Source: Arabidopsis thaliana
Taxonomy: Eukaryota; Streptophyta; Magnoliopsida; Brassicales; Brassicaceae
Direction of reading: 5' to 3'
Assembly: GCF_000001735.4 (NCBI RefSeq)
Contig: NC_003075.7
Coordinates: 2,667,001-2,731,000 of the forward strand
DNA: 64,000 nucleotides
In this document: in pieces, positions 25,417 through 37,173 of the stretch
Layout of the letters: every line of letters begins with the position of its first letter
Numbering within the stretch: the stretch's first letter is position 1
Made by a program: the position numbers and the translations under genes
Notes under the pieces: model-generated
What the model was told of the DNA's origin: nothing
The model's input: only the letters and a program-made list of their open reading frames with translations
Database searches by the model: none

Positions 25417-26560
25417 CACAGCTAAACTTGGTTTAAGCCTATTACAATACTATATGGCCCATGACCCATCTTCTTCCTTATTACCTTGTAAAATGATCCA
25501 TTGCTTTTTCTTTTAAATGAAATTGACTCTAAATTTCATAAGAATATGGGTGTTTCATACTCTTATAACCTAGATTCTTATGTAAACCTCAAGTAGAATC
25601 TGATTTGGTGTTGTGGCTGCGTACAAACTTTTATGATCTTGAAATTAGGGTTTTTCTATGCAAATCCATATGAAATATACAGATATATCCTTAGTAATTG
25701 AATCATGATGTTGTGGCGGCGATATAACTTTTATCATCTTGAAATTAGGGTTTTGTTACAAAAATTTATATGAAATTTACATATATACCCTTAGTATAAT
25801 TTGAATTAGTGATATAGTACAAACCTAAAAACTTTTCTAAAGTTCTATTTTTTTTATTAAATTATGATTTTTGACGAATTTTATTTTTTTCCAATGAATG
25901 TGGTTCTTTAGCTGAAAACTAATATAAAAATTAGACTAAAATATGAACCAATACATAGGAGAAAACAGAGAGAAAGCAGAGGCCTTTATCGAGGAGAGCT
26001 AAGGTGGTCCGTGGCAAACCATAAGGTGAGCCCTTCGTCTTGTCTATGAGTTTTGTTAAATGAGGGGAAGAGATGGAATTTTCTCCACAAAAATCACCCA
26101 ATATTTCTGTGGAGATTATGATATTTTTACATCTTCAGTAAGAAAAAAATTTAAAATCATCTTTCTACAACATCAATGGTAAAATACTATAATTTTTACC
26201 ACTTCTAAAACTTCAGAAAGAGATGATAACTTGACTTGAGTAAAAAAGAAAGAAAAAGGAAAAAAAAAGCAGAGTCCTAAGATTATGGTGCGTTCATCAT
26301 TTACCTTTTTTCAAATCGATTCACTCACATCAGATATAATAAGGAAGTAGTGATTTTAATCACTACAGTAGATTATTTTCTTCTCTATCTAACAAGGCCA
26401 ACAATAAGTCAATAACACAATAAAATCGGAAACTTGAATAACAAGTTACATTTAAATCACAAAGAGGGAAAACCAACCTAAACAAAGAACAAAGAAGAAT
26501 TGCTTACTTTACACAACCGTTGGATCATATTGGTAAAAGGAACTAACGACGGTGAAGATT
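25417..26560. other. Intergenic, no gene seen
   Basis: AT-rich DNA between UBL copies 3 and 4. Two copies of a short block, CATCTTGAAATTAGGGTTTT (about 25636 and 25735), form an imperfect direct repeat of about 100 bp. No exon was seen. Confidence 0.45.
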
Positions 26561-26679
26561 CAGTGACGAGGCTTTCATTGACTATAAAATGTCCCATATT
26601 CAGTGACGATACTTTTCTCGCTCTTCACTTTCTTCTTCATCAATCTCTCCATTGATCTTGAAACACCATTGACAGAATT

Positions 26680-27459
26680 ATGGATGTGTACTTCGAAACT
26701 CAGAATGGCAGAAAGTTTTGCATTGAATTAGGTTACTGGGACACAGTGTTGGAGATCAAAAAGAAGATCGAGAAGTATCAACGTATCCCTGTTCCCAATC
26801 AAACCCTTTTCTTCGGCAATGCTCTTGAAGACCATCTTGATATCGGTCAATGCAAGATTCTCCAAAACTCTCATGTCGTACTCTTCGTCCTTCCAGACCC
26901 TAATGACAACAACGATCAAGTTCTTCAAACGGAGGAGCAACCTCCTATAATCGGAGATCTCATTTACGGTGAGGATTTGCCTTTGACAACTGAAGTTGTT
27001 TTGAATATTCGACCTTTTTGCCCAGTTCAAGATTCTCCGGTGAGAAACAACGATCAATCTCCACCGTCAGACGCAGCAAAAGATATCATCAAAGGTCATC
27101 AAGATTCGCCGGTGAGAAACAACGAGCAAACTCCACCGTCAGACTCGGTTAAAGAGAACACTAACATTCAAGATTCGCCTGTGGGGAAGATAATACTAAC
27201 ATTACGGGTGATGCCATATTCCGGCAAGATTAAAGCTGCGAAGAATCTTCATTTTATTACGTACAAGACGTATAGGGTGAAAATGCTGAGACAAGAGTTG
27301 GTTCAGAATGAACTAAGGGATCATTTAGATCGGCCTCAAGATGGTGATTATTTCTTCGTACACAAAGGGAGAGTATTGAACGAAGATCAGTCATTCGAGT
27401 GGAACAGTGTTGCTCACACTGATATTGTTGAGATCGTTCCCGATCCGTGGCTCTATTAG
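26680..27459 (+). CDS. Ubiquitin-like protein with two UBL domains, cluster copy 4
   Basis: Single exon, 259 aa, ATG at 26680 (MDVYFETQNGRKFCIELGYW). N-terminal UBL at residues 1-73 (VLEIKKKIEKYQRIPVPNQ). The middle repeats a short acidic and Pro-rich motif, DSPVRNN...PPSD, two to three times. A C-terminal UBL-like domain spans about 168-255, with VKMLRQELVQNELRDHLDRP, DYFFVHKGRVLNEDQSFEWN and the end DIVEIVPDPWLY. That second domain matches those of copies 1 and 6. There is no Gly-Gly. The leader ATTGATCTTGAAACACCATTGA just before the ATG is shared with the other copies. Likely At4g05260. Confidence 0.85.
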   Translation: MDVYFETQNGRKFCIELGYWDTVLEIKKKIEKYQRIPVPNQTLFFGNALEDHLDIGQCKILQNSHVVLFVLPDPNDNNDQVLQTEEQPPIIGDLIYGEDLPLTTEVVLNIRPFCPVQDSPVRNNDQSPPSDAAKDIIKGHQDSPVRNNEQTPPSDSVKENTNIQDSPVGKIILTLRVMPYSGKIKAAKNLHFITYKTYRVKMLRQELVQNELRDHLDRPQDGDYFFVHKGRVLNEDQSFEWNSVAHTDIVEIVPDPWLY

Positions 27460-27764
27460 GTCAAATTCAAGACTTTTGGTTTTATTAGTTTTTTCTTTTA
27501 GGGTTTATAGTCTTTCTTGAAGTTTCTTGCTTTGTGCAAAGTTTGCTTTTGGTTTCACAACTTTCTTCATATATTCTAAGACATGTAATTACCTACAAAG
27601 AATTTTGAAATGAAAATTGTTCTTATTGAATAATGAAGATGAATTAAGCTAAGTTTGTAGAATTGATATGCGAATTGGAAACTGGAGAAAGAGAACAGAT
27701 ACATTCGAATTTTTATCCTTTTTTAAAAACATTACGTTGGATAATTTTAGTAAGATTTAGATTC
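27460..27764. other. Intergenic, no gene
   Basis: 3' flank of UBL copy 4, AT-rich; nothing else seen. Confidence 0.5.
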
Positions 27765-27870
27765 TTCGAGGAGGCTATTGACTTAGGGAACACGTAACCG
27801 AGAAGGTTAATATGGGCTAAGCCCAAGTGAGTTCTATTTAATACGTTCATTAAATGATATAAATACTAAA
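27765..27870 (+). promoter_or_regulatory. Shared UBL promoter block, copy c
   Basis: Contains GGCTATTGACTTAGGGAACACGTAA (as two adjoining pieces), then GGGCTAAGCCCAAGTGAG, ATACGTTCATTAAATGATAT and a TATA-like ATATAAATAC before the ATG at 27939. It is the same arrangement as copies a, b and d. Confidence 0.55.
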
Positions 27871-27938
27871 CAAATTCTCTACAAAACAATCACTTTAATT
27901 ATCTCTCTTTTTCTTCATCCGTTTCTATTGATAAAGTT

Positions 27939-28328
27939 ATGAAGTTTCTCGTCGAGAATCTGAATGGTTCATCATTCGAACTTGAGGTTGATTACAGGGA
28001 TACACTGTTAGTGGTCAAACAAAAGATCGAGAGGTCTCAACATATTCCTGTTTCCAAACAAACCCTTATCGTCGACGGCATTGTTATTCTTCGAGAGGAT
28101 CTTACTGTCGAACAATGCCAGATCGTCCCCACTTCTGATATCCAACTCGAAGTCTCATCTGACGATGATAACCCTAATCACAACGACTGCGATCAAAAGC
28201 CGCAAACCGAGCAATCTCCAGCACTACCATTGGTTTCAGCGGAAGAGTACTTTGAGAGACAAGATTGGCCTTTGACAGCAGAAGAGCTGAGACAGATTTA
28301 TAGTTATCGGCCTGAGCATGAAGGTTGA
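27939..28328 (+). CDS. Short UBL protein, cluster copy 5
   Basis: Single exon, 129 aa, ATG at 27939. It has a UBL fold (LEVDYRDTLLVVKQKIERSQ, then TLIVDGIVILREDLTVEQC) and a short tail ending QIYSYRPEHEG. It is closest to copy 6 at 47765 (shared KQTLIVDG, EEYFE.QDWPLT and IYSYRPE) and not to copies 1-4. The DNA after the stop still resembles the continuing frame of copy 6 (Asn-rich stretch, then CGAGCAATATCCACCGTCG), so this is a shortened version of a longer ancestor. Likely At4g05270. Confidence 0.85.
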   Translation: MKFLVENLNGSSFELEVDYRDTLLVVKQKIERSQHIPVSKQTLIVDGIVILREDLTVEQCQIVPTSDIQLEVSSDDDNPNHNDCDQKPQTEQSPALPLVSAEEYFERQDWPLTAEELRQIYSYRPEHEG

Positions 28329-28618
28329 GAGCAACCACAACGATGATCAAACCGAGCAATATCCACCGTCGTCGTTGCGAAGATGAGGCTTGACGAGATC
28401 TTTGGAAACTTTTCATTATTATCTTTGGAAATTTTTCATTATTATCTTCAATGTGTTTACTATTTTTTTTAAGTTAGTTTAGATAATTATAGATTATTTA
28501 CATTTTACCTAAGGTTTTGGTTTCTATTTTCTTAATAAATAGCTCATTATTTCCCATTATTTCATGAAGTTATTTGTTTAGTTGAGATTTTATAAAAAGG
28601 GATAATAAACTAATAAGC
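28329..28618. other. 3' flank of UBL copy 5
   Basis: It begins with decayed UBL coding sequence (28329-28390) and then AT-rich DNA. No separate gene. Confidence 0.5.
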
Positions 28619-28620
28619 AT

Positions 28621-29210
28621 ACTAGATTGTAACTCGTGTTGGTAGTAGAATTTTAATTTTTAAATATTTATTTAAAGTTGGATCATTGTTTGTTTTATAA
28701 TACAGCTTTAATCAATCCATACATAATACAAAACAAAGAAACTTAGACCATGCACATAGTTGGTATTCATAAAGTATCATAACATTTTTTACTATTAATT
28801 TTAATGTTTATTTATTGTTTGAGAATTTTTATAATACTGATAATAAATCTGTTTTCAGTGATGAGATCCGTAATGATATCATTGAAAAAAAATATTTGCA
28901 AAATCGAAAATACCTGCTAGCATCGGCCACTACAACGATACCGGAGACAGTCCGATTGAAGAGAACAGTTAAAAGAGAAGCGCCTCCGACGTAGATATAA
29001 AGGAGTGTGAGAGAATTTGCGATTAAGGTTCCAAGGGATCTGAATTTGGAAGATGATTCTCGTTTTCATTGAAAAAGAATCGTATCAAGATGCACTGAAG
29101 AGGAGAGAAGAGAAGAGCAAATGATTTTTTTTTTCTCTCCTTTCCCACAAAAACGCGTTGCCGACTAATCACAAGCCGCCAAATCATCAAAAACTAGTAT
29201 CAGAAGTATC
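28621..29210 (-). mobile_element. Possible Helitron-like fragment (minus orientation)
   Basis: Read on the minus strand, the piece ends ACACGAGTTACAATCTAGT at about 28641-28621. This is a CTAG|T terminus with a weak hairpin before it, similar to degenerate Helitron 3' ends. The AT-rich arm and the gene fragment at 28915-29100 would then be its body. No convincing 5' end was found. Treat as a hypothesis. Confidence 0.25.
28915..29070 (-). pseudogene. Fragment of a host gene exon with a membrane helix
   Basis: On the minus strand an open stretch reads LYIYVGGASLLTVLFNRTVS, then GIVVVADAS, followed directly by a GT splice donor (about 28914). The hydrophobic and NRTVSG/VADAS pattern reminds me of the chloroplast complex-C assembly protein CCB4, from memory only. 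No start codon with a transit peptide and no downstream exon are present, so this is a copied piece, perhaps carried by the Helitron-like DNA around it. Confidence 0.35.
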
Positions 29211-30065
29211 TCTCCAGTGATACGACTTAGGCCCAAATCAGTTGTTTTACCCATTAATTTAATGTTTTTTGGGTTTCTGATACTCATAAAAATCCTACTA
29301 TGTACATGGTCTTACCCTTATTCCATTGTCGGTGAAATCCTTCAGGGTTTATGCTTTTCCAGTGCTAAAATCGCATTTCAACGAAACCGAATCCCTAATG
29401 AATGAAATCGCATTTCAACAAGTAGAAAAAAGTGATAAGACTAGGGCTTTTTATTCAAAATCTCGGTTTTGTTTAAATTCGAACCAAATCCGACCGGTTT
29501 ACTTAATTAAACCAAATTGTTAACCATCTCTCAGAAGCAAACCCCTAATGGCCTAATCCGATGATCGACCTAGTTCTCAATGTACTTGAAGATTTTATAT
29601 TGCCTTCTACTCACAATATTATGCATAACCCTATTATAAAGATGATCAATGTTTATATACAGCTACAAACTTTTTCATTCTCACTTAGTCTCATTGTATT
29701 ATCAATCAACGATATAGCTCTATACCATATTGAACTCCGATGATCGGGGCTATAATCGGAGAAGAGAGAGATGTAACAAACGTTTATTATCAACTCAAAA
29801 TATTGTTACAAAGCTTAAACTAAAATTAGTTACATTCACATCTTATATACTATTCACATTAATCTTAAACCGAAATCTAGTTAACTGGAGTTAACCAAAT
29901 TAAACCAGTCCATCTATCCCAATAATTCATTCATTCATACAATTTTATGTACAAGGTTACCAAAAGAATCAAAGAGAAAACACTTGGCTTAAGTAAGAGT
30001 ATAACAATAAACAGACAATTAAAGAAGAATCATATGCATATATAATTTCACCATGTGATATTGAA
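29211..30065. other. Intergenic, no gene seen
   Basis: AT-rich sequence up to the left end of the large transposon. Short frames here have no domain or splice support. Confidence 0.45.
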
Positions 30066-30074
30066 TTATATAAA
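30066..30074 (+). repeat. Left target-site duplication of the 17-kb MULE
   Basis: TTATATAAA, repeated exactly at 47157-47165 next to the other predicted end of the element. Nine bases is the standard MULE duplication length. Confidence 0.7.
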
Positions 30075-30580
30075 AAGAAATTTTCACAGAAGTGGACGAA
30101 AAAAGATTTGCTCTCACCGTTTGTCAAAGTGAGAACTGGTTTTCACGTTTTGTCTTTTCATTCAATTTCGGACCAAATTACCCTGGGAAAACTTAATAAT
30201 GGCACAAACCAAACCGTGCAGCAGTTCGTATCGGTTAAGTTGACGGCGTAAACCAAACCCTACAGCAGTTGGTTTCGGTTTAGTTGATGCGGTTCAGTTT
30301 TGAAAAAGACAAAAAAAAAAACTGAAACGAAGAAACCCGAGAAAACGAAAAAGAGAAGAGAGTAACGGAGAGATTTGAGAGAGAATCAGAAAGCGAAACG
30401 AAATTCAGTATCCATTGCTTCAAAATTCGACATAACTTCGAATTGTTGGATAGTTGAATTGAGCCACTGAACTCCCACATCCGGGGAAGTGAAAGTTACT
30501 GTTTTTCTCGGCGAAGCCAAGAGAAAGTTACTGTTTATTCCGGCGAAATTTGAACCTCCGGCGAGATAGCATCTTTAGCT
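30075..30580 (+). other. Left arm of the MULE
   Basis: Holds the degenerate terminal inverted region and the probable promoter and 5' leader of the ULP1 gene (purine-rich AGAGAAGAGAGTAACGGAGAG near 30350). Two imperfect copies of a motif AAACC..C.GCAGCAGTT.GT.TCGGTT lie at about 30210 and 30255. Confidence 0.5.
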
Positions 30581-33500
30581 ATGGCTGGGAATAAAGCTAA
30601 CGACGAAGTCCCGAGGAAGCAGCATGGTCCAGGGAAGGAGAAGCGGGTATTAAGAGTTTCCCCGCGGAGAAAACGCTCTGCGACAAAGGCAACGGAGGAA
30701 CTGGGTTAGAATCTCTAATTTACCGTTTGTTGTCTTTGGGTGTATCAGAATTGTAAAGCTTGTTTGATTAAGGGGTTAGAATTTGTCGGAATTTAGCATA
30801 TCTTTAGGATGAAAAATTGAGAAGTAGAATTGGAAATCTCTGTTTCCGCCAAAAATATGATTTTGAGTTATAATCTGGAAAATGTCTGTGTACGTACACT
30901 ACTTCGGTTTGCTTAACAGTATATGACTTTTAATTGCAGGTAGTCCAAGTGTTGCTCCGACTGAAGATCTTACAGTTGAAGAGTTACCACCAAGACTCTT
31001 TGCTTTAGACCGGTACCCTTCCGAGACGAAGATGAACGCGTACTCTAAACCGGAGTACATTTCTGACATAGCAAATGTACTAAAGGGGAAACCAGAGATG
31101 CAGTTTCTTCTCGATTCTCCATTTGGGGAACTTTTTAAAATACCCAAAAACAAGGCATCTTTCAATGCTAAGCTTGTCCTTAGACTAATATGCCGTAAGT
31201 TAGTGACAAAGAAGGTGAATGAGATGTGGATTGTATTCGGCGGTCATCCAATCAGATTTGGATTAAGAGAATTTAGTATCTTAACTGGGCTGGAATGTGG
31301 GAAGTATCCCAAGAAGAAAGACGTTGATGATGTTATCAGTGTGAAACCTGAGTGTGAGAGTGTTTGGAAGACTCTGTTTGATGAGAGGTTTTGGGACACG
31401 GTTCCAACAATTGCTGATTTGGTGAGCTGGCTGTAGGAGGAGGAAAGCATGGAGGGGTGGAAGCAACTGGCACTATCTCTTTTTATTTTGGTTGACGGTG
31501 TGGTAGCGGCCCACAGTAACCCCAACAGGCCTACTTCGAAGACTGTCGAGATGACTAAGAACCTGGAGTTCTTCTGCAAATACCCATGGGGAAGGGTGTC
31601 CTTTACCCGTACTTTGGGGAGGATAGCAAATTTCCAAACTCCTTACGATGCTCAATAACTAATAAGGGGTTTACTTGTAGGGTCTTATGCACTCCATGGC
31701 TTCTCATTAGCTCTCCATCTTTTAGCTTTCGAAACAATCCCATCAATTGCTAAGCTAGGACCTGATGATGTACCTAACAGGACATTTGCTGAGAGGTCTA
31801 TCCATCGTCTTGCCTCTCTGCGAGCAATCCGGACATCTCGCATTTTGGAGTGTGAGGCTGCTGATGAGGTGTGTTAAATTGTGTATGTACGTACATAATA
31901 AGTAAATGTACATTATCTATGGTTAACATACTTATTTGTGTAGGTTGAGGTCAACTATATTGTGAAACCAGCTGATAATGTTTGTCCTCCATCTCTTTCA
32001 TGGGATGATGAAGTTGATGATCCAAGGGTTGATTACATTGAGGCACTGTTGATAGATGGGCACCAGTGGCAGGAGGATGAATGGGTTGGAGGCTATGCTA
32101 GAGTACCAAAGCAGTTGCGCCCACCACAACTAGAAGAGACAGGTAAGTATAAGTATAAAGGTTGTTTACAAATTTTTTTGGTATTGCACCCAGAAGAAAA
32201 CCAATTAATAGCAGCAACTGGTCTATTGTAGATGTTAAGAGGAAACGAAATGCACCGGGCCCGAGCCCTAAAGAACCTGCTATGAAAAAACAGATATCTG
32301 AAATGGACTGTGATAAAGAAGAGAATGCTGAGGATTGTTTTGGAGAGCCTGTGCCTGAGAGGTTTATTGTTGAAATGAGGAGGTCTTTCAAGGAGCTGGA
32401 AGACCAAATGTATCAAATGCATGAAGATATGAAAGACTTTGTCCGTGACCAGATACGTGCTGTCCTTGATCCAAAAGGCAAAAGGCCAGAACAAACCATA
32501 CCTTCCCATGATTCGCGGGAACCACCTACTTCTATGGATAAGGCACCGGTTACTGCGAAGAAGCCATCGAGAAGGATGTCTACAAAAGGAAGCACTGAAA
32601 CGAGAAAGTCTTCAAGGCTGACTCGTGTTTCTCATGATGTGGACACTCCTGCACTTTCTGTTGGCTGTAATTCCAAAGAGGAAGATTTGGATATCCCTGG
32701 AGTACATACCACTGCTGTCGGCGGAAGAAAAAAACCTTCAAAGCCGAAGAAAAATGTTTCTTTTGCTGTTGACACTACTGAGCTACCTGATTCCAATAAG
32801 GAAGATATGCAAGGATTCATTGATGAACAGGTAAGTCATGTACGTACATTGCTAAATATTTTATAATCCATATGTATAACTGTACTGTCTGCTTCGATAC
32901 AGTATGGCGCTAATAATGAAAGTGATTTTACTGCAAATGATGGATTGGATTCTTCGGCCGCTGAAGAAGAGATATTAGACACTGGATTTTTAATAGTTCC
33001 TTATGCTGGATCCACACAATCCCATCTGGTATGTCGTCTACTAATACTCTTAACAATCTGTTTAAATGGTGTACGTACATATTCGCTTAAGAAGTTAGTT
33101 AAACTATGTTTCAGGATAGAGGAAATGTTGTTGTTGGTAAGACTGTCTTCTTAGGTTCAATGTCTGGGACTGTCTATGTTACACAGGAAGAGAGGCCTGT
33201 GGAAGAAGCTACTGTTGACACCGAGATGGAAGAAGTTCCATCTAATGTGTATGCAAGAGTTTCAGAGGTAGATCTTCTGGTAATCGTTATATACAGATTT
33301 CCATGACTATATGCATATATATTACATTAATTTCTCCACTTATCTAACGCTTAACTCTATGGTAGCCTATGTTTCAGGATAATGGACCAAAGGATGTTGC
33401 TGAACCTGGCTTAGTTGGTACCCATACAGGGGCCGATGAAATAGCTGATGCTGACATAGAGATGGTAGACAATCCATCAGGTTTACCTTCAACATCTGCA

Positions 33501-35477
33501 CAGGTATGTGTTAGTCACTTGTTCTTTTTCCATATGTGTACGCCCATAAGACTTTGCAAATTATTTTTGTTTCATAAAGAAGCAAGAGATGCCAGTGCAT
33601 CGACTGAAGCTAATGGTAGCGAGTCAGAAGAAACTTATGAGCCTTCTGATGGAGATACAGCTCACGTACCTGGCACAAGTGTACATACATTTTTGTCACT
33701 ATGTTTTGTGTACATATATATTGTTTCATACATTACTAAAAAGTTTCTTTCCGATGATAAATTCTACAGGTTGAGGCGGCAGGAGAATCCAAATTAGTGA
33801 CAGAGATGGAAGTTGAAATACCTGAGAAGACCCACAGTGATCCCCCGTCACCATTTCAAGTAGTTAACAATGTAAGCTAACTCTTGCAACAAATAAAATG
33901 TACTATTTACTGTTCAAATGTATAAAATTTATATTATGCAGGTCATACGGGAGTTGGATACCAAAGCCGTTGGTGATTTGGCTGCAGCTACTGATGTGGA
34001 GGTAACAATTTGTGTGTTTTAATTCCTATTTTCGAAATAGCATGCATAGGATTATATGTGTACATTATATAGACTTGTGTACGTTAACTTGGACAGGTAG
34101 TCATGGAAGAGCCGGGTATTGTCGAGGGGTCTGTAGGAACTGAGGATCCTAACCCAGGGTCAGATGAAGCAGACAAGACCGATATTCCTAAAAATAATGT
34201 ATGTACCTATTTTAAAAATAGAAAAACGTATGAAACTGTTGTTGACAATCATATTTGTTAACAGGATGAATCAGACAATGCTGTTGCTGTCGAAGCAAAA
34301 GAAGAAAAAAAATCGTCCCCAAAGGTCCCAAAAAAAGTGAAGAATCAACTTGTCTATGAACAGGATGATGTCCATCCTCATGGTTTTAAGGCAAAAACAG
34401 TCTTGGTGCCCGATGTACCAAATCAACAGATAGAGGTTGTTATCAGGGCTGAAAATGTCTCATACAACCCCCTGGACATGGTTGACCCTTCAAAAGTAGA
34501 GGAATTCAGCAATATCATTAAAGGACCCTCTGTGTAAGTACATTATATTAAAATGGATTATTTAATATCTCAATCATCATTTTTCCAAGTCTTAAGGTTG
34601 TTATCAAATATTTTTCTGGATTTACAGGATTCACACTCTTTTCGGGTTTCGCAAAGTGCCCAACGAGTTTTTTGCGAACCTTCTAACACCTGGTGAATGG
34701 GTCGAAAGTTTGGTACGTTTCATTTATATTCGTACATTCCTTGTTATAAATTGTACATAGATGATTAAATTTTTCGTGGAAGTGTACGTACACTGATATA
34801 TTTTTTGAACATTTCAGCATTTAGAAAAGATGGCAATGTTGATGTGGCACAAGAACGGGGAACAGATGATAACAAACAGATGTATTGTATTGGACATGAT
34901 GCTGACACATCTACTTACCAAGCGGGTGGGCGACTTCAAGAAGTGTATTAATAAGAACGGGTTCAAATAGGGTAAATTACTGTCCGACATTGCTAATGGA
35001 GTTCACATAAACCGTGAACCCAATATGAAGTGGCTGAAGGATGTCGATGTTGTGTATGCTCCGATGAACTGGAAGAGTGAACATTGGGTTGCTTTGGGAA
35101 TCAACCTTAATGAACGGCTAATAACTGTGTATGACGCTTTAATATCGCACACGCGGGAGTCGGCTGTGAAGGCGAGAATGACTCCTATTTGCGAAATGAT
35201 ACCGTACTTAGTCAGAGCGATGTGCCAGGATGTATTGATTTCTCCGTACTCAGTTGAACCTTTTGAGTATGTGCGTTGTCCTACCGTTGCTCAAAACCCA
35301 ACTACAGGAGATTGCGGGTCATACACGATGAAGTTCTTGGAGTTGCTTGCGTTTGGACACCCTTTTTCGGAATTGACAACCATTCGAGAAGCAGATATGG
35401 TTTTCTACCGTCAGAAATACTCGGTTGACATCTACGAGCACGGCAAGCGGGAGGCCGGTACTGTGCACTTGCTTTAA
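30581..35477 (+). pseudogene. Transposon-borne DUF1985 plus ULP1-type (C48) protease gene
   Basis: Multi-exon gene of the MULE. It starts MAGNKANDEVPRKQHGPGKE at 30581. Exon 2 (from about 30941) is a DUF1985 domain: KLVLRLICRKLVTKK, MWIVFGGHPIRFGLREFSIL, TGLECG. A long Lys/Glu-rich middle follows, split into many short exons (32230-34540). The last exon is a C48 cysteine protease domain with His in EHWVALG, Asp in ITVYDA and Cys in GDCGSYTMKF (about 35074-35340), so the catalytic triad is kept. In-frame stops lie at 31434-31436 (TAG), 31656-31658 (TAA) and 34968-34970 (TAG), so the reading is broken in three places although the flanking protein is conserved. ULP1 enzymes release SUMO; transposon copies have unknown targets. 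Several introns carry TGTACGTACA. Likely At4g05280 region. Confidence 0.8.
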
Positions 35478-35742
35478 TCGTCCAAGAACAATATTCTGGT
35501 TCTTTGCAACCAATTATTATGAACAAACCTATCTTAGATATATGATTGCAACTACATTTAATTTGGAGATTGTCAGAAGTTAATTTAGTGTCCTCTATCA
35601 TATTGTCGTACACATCGTTCACTTCTAATTACATAATGTAAATGTGTACGTACATATCTATATGTCTCGTACACTGCATATTAACTTTATAACATAACTC
35701 AAGTGATAAATTGATTTGACAGCCAACGCTTACTAACACAAG
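35478..35742. other. Spacer in MULE
   Basis: Noncoding, with TGTACGTACA at 35645-35654 and further CGTACA-type half sites nearby (TCGTACAC at 35606 and 35668). Confidence 0.6.
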
Positions 35743-35842
35743 TATGACATTCATTTCAACCGTAATTGCCCCAACCAAATTCACAGTAGTGGTTATTAAA
35801 GTGAAGAAATTACTGACGATCTCTGACTATCTCATTTCAAAC

Positions 35843-36505
35843 ATGGTTAACCCGACTCTTCCCGACGATTTACTCTCGAAGATAGCTAAGAACCTGGCTA
35901 ACCAATGCTGGTCCGACCTTGGTCCACTGGTACGATCCGGCACTCGTGGAAGAGACATTGTCTACCGTCCGGATGTCCTCAAAGATGCCAATATTCTCAC
36001 CTTGTGTAACTCGCCCGATGACTTCCAAGCTTGAGGGGGCCACAATCCCTCCGGATCCGCTGATGAAGGCCGACATCGACCATTTTTTTTACGGTGTTTT
36101 GCAGCTAATAATCCCACGGCAGTGTATTACGAAGGTATTCGTGTTCTAACGCATGAACGAAACATCAATGGAGCCATCAGGCTCTTACAGCGTCATGCTC
36201 CAGTACGAGCAAATGCAACAGTTACATGCGCCATTGTATTCATATGTGCTGGGTATGATTATATGGGCGACTTGTTTCTACAGCTCTTCACCCGCAACCA
36301 TTATCCATTGGACTCGGTTGCCACTCGAATTTGGGTGATGAGTTTCTTCAAGGAAATAAAGAAGTTTGACCCTGCATACAACAATACATATGGTCCTACG
36401 TTCTCTTATCCTACCAGCCATGGAATTAGTATGCCTCCTTGCGCCTTATATTGTTACATGGTATCAGGAGCTTTCCAAAACGTTTGCAACCGCTGTTACC
36501 TCTGA
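35843..36505 (+). pseudogene. Cys-rich ORF related to F-box-associated TPR-like family, copy 1
   Basis: Reads MVNPTLPDDLLSKIAKNLAN from the ATG at 35843, then RGRDIVYRPDVLKDANILTL. A TGA at 36032-36034 interrupts the frame, after which it resumes (RPFFLRC, AVYYEGIRVLTHERNINGAI) to the stop at 36505. The order LPDDLL...motif, RPFF..C, YYEGIR, CAIVFICAG and a C-terminal C-x3-C-x10-C-x2-C cluster matches plant proteins like the putative F-box protein At1g67623 and At2g35280 (from memory). Compared with copy 2 it is 50-60 percent similar by eye. It is carried inside the MULE and its function there is unknown. Confidence 0.6.
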
Positions 36506-37173
36506 TCGTGTGCCAGGCGTGTTAGTCAAATGCTATAGTTAAAATCTAAAGTTGAATATTTTTCAGCCAAATTCGCATATGATATTTAGTTCCCGAAGTA
36601 AATGTAAATTTGGATATTAAAATCTAAGCGTCCACAACTACGTACACGTGCATCTACCAAATAATACTTAAAGGTTTTTTGTTTGTCTCGGAAAACTAGA
36701 TATGTACGTACACTAGCATGAGATATCAACTCTAACGTACACTAAAAAATAACACATTCAAACATATGAGGTCTTTGGTTTGTCTCATAAATGGTGATAT
36801 TTATGAATGGACGTACACTGATAGTACACTACAGCGTACACTGTTTGTTGGGTAAATGTAGAAATGTAAATGTGGACGTACACTACAACGTACACTGTTT
36901 GTTGGGCAAATGTAGAAATGTAAATGTGGACGTACACTAAAACGCACACTAAAACGTACACGTCTAGTTTTAAGCTGTTATTAAAAAGTGGTTGCTCATA
37001 ACAACAATAACAAATTATATATGGAATACTATTACGTTGATTTGACAATATGAATACACATCATCACTTAATACCTTTGCAATAAATACAACCATAACTT
37101 ACCCAACCATATCTTCAATGATGCTTATTTAAGTGTTGGAATTTCATTTTGTTAAAACACCTTACTCCTAAAT
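36506..37173. repeat. CGTACAC-rich spacer with a 54-bp tandem repeat
   Basis: Noncoding. Two adjoining copies of a 54-bp unit begin CGTACACTGTTTGTTGGG at 36835 and 36889, each ending in GTGGACGTACACTA. Further CGTACAC copies lie at 36641, 36734, 36812 and 36955, plus a full TGTACGTACA at 36703-36712. This is the densest cluster of the motif in the window. Confidence 0.8.
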
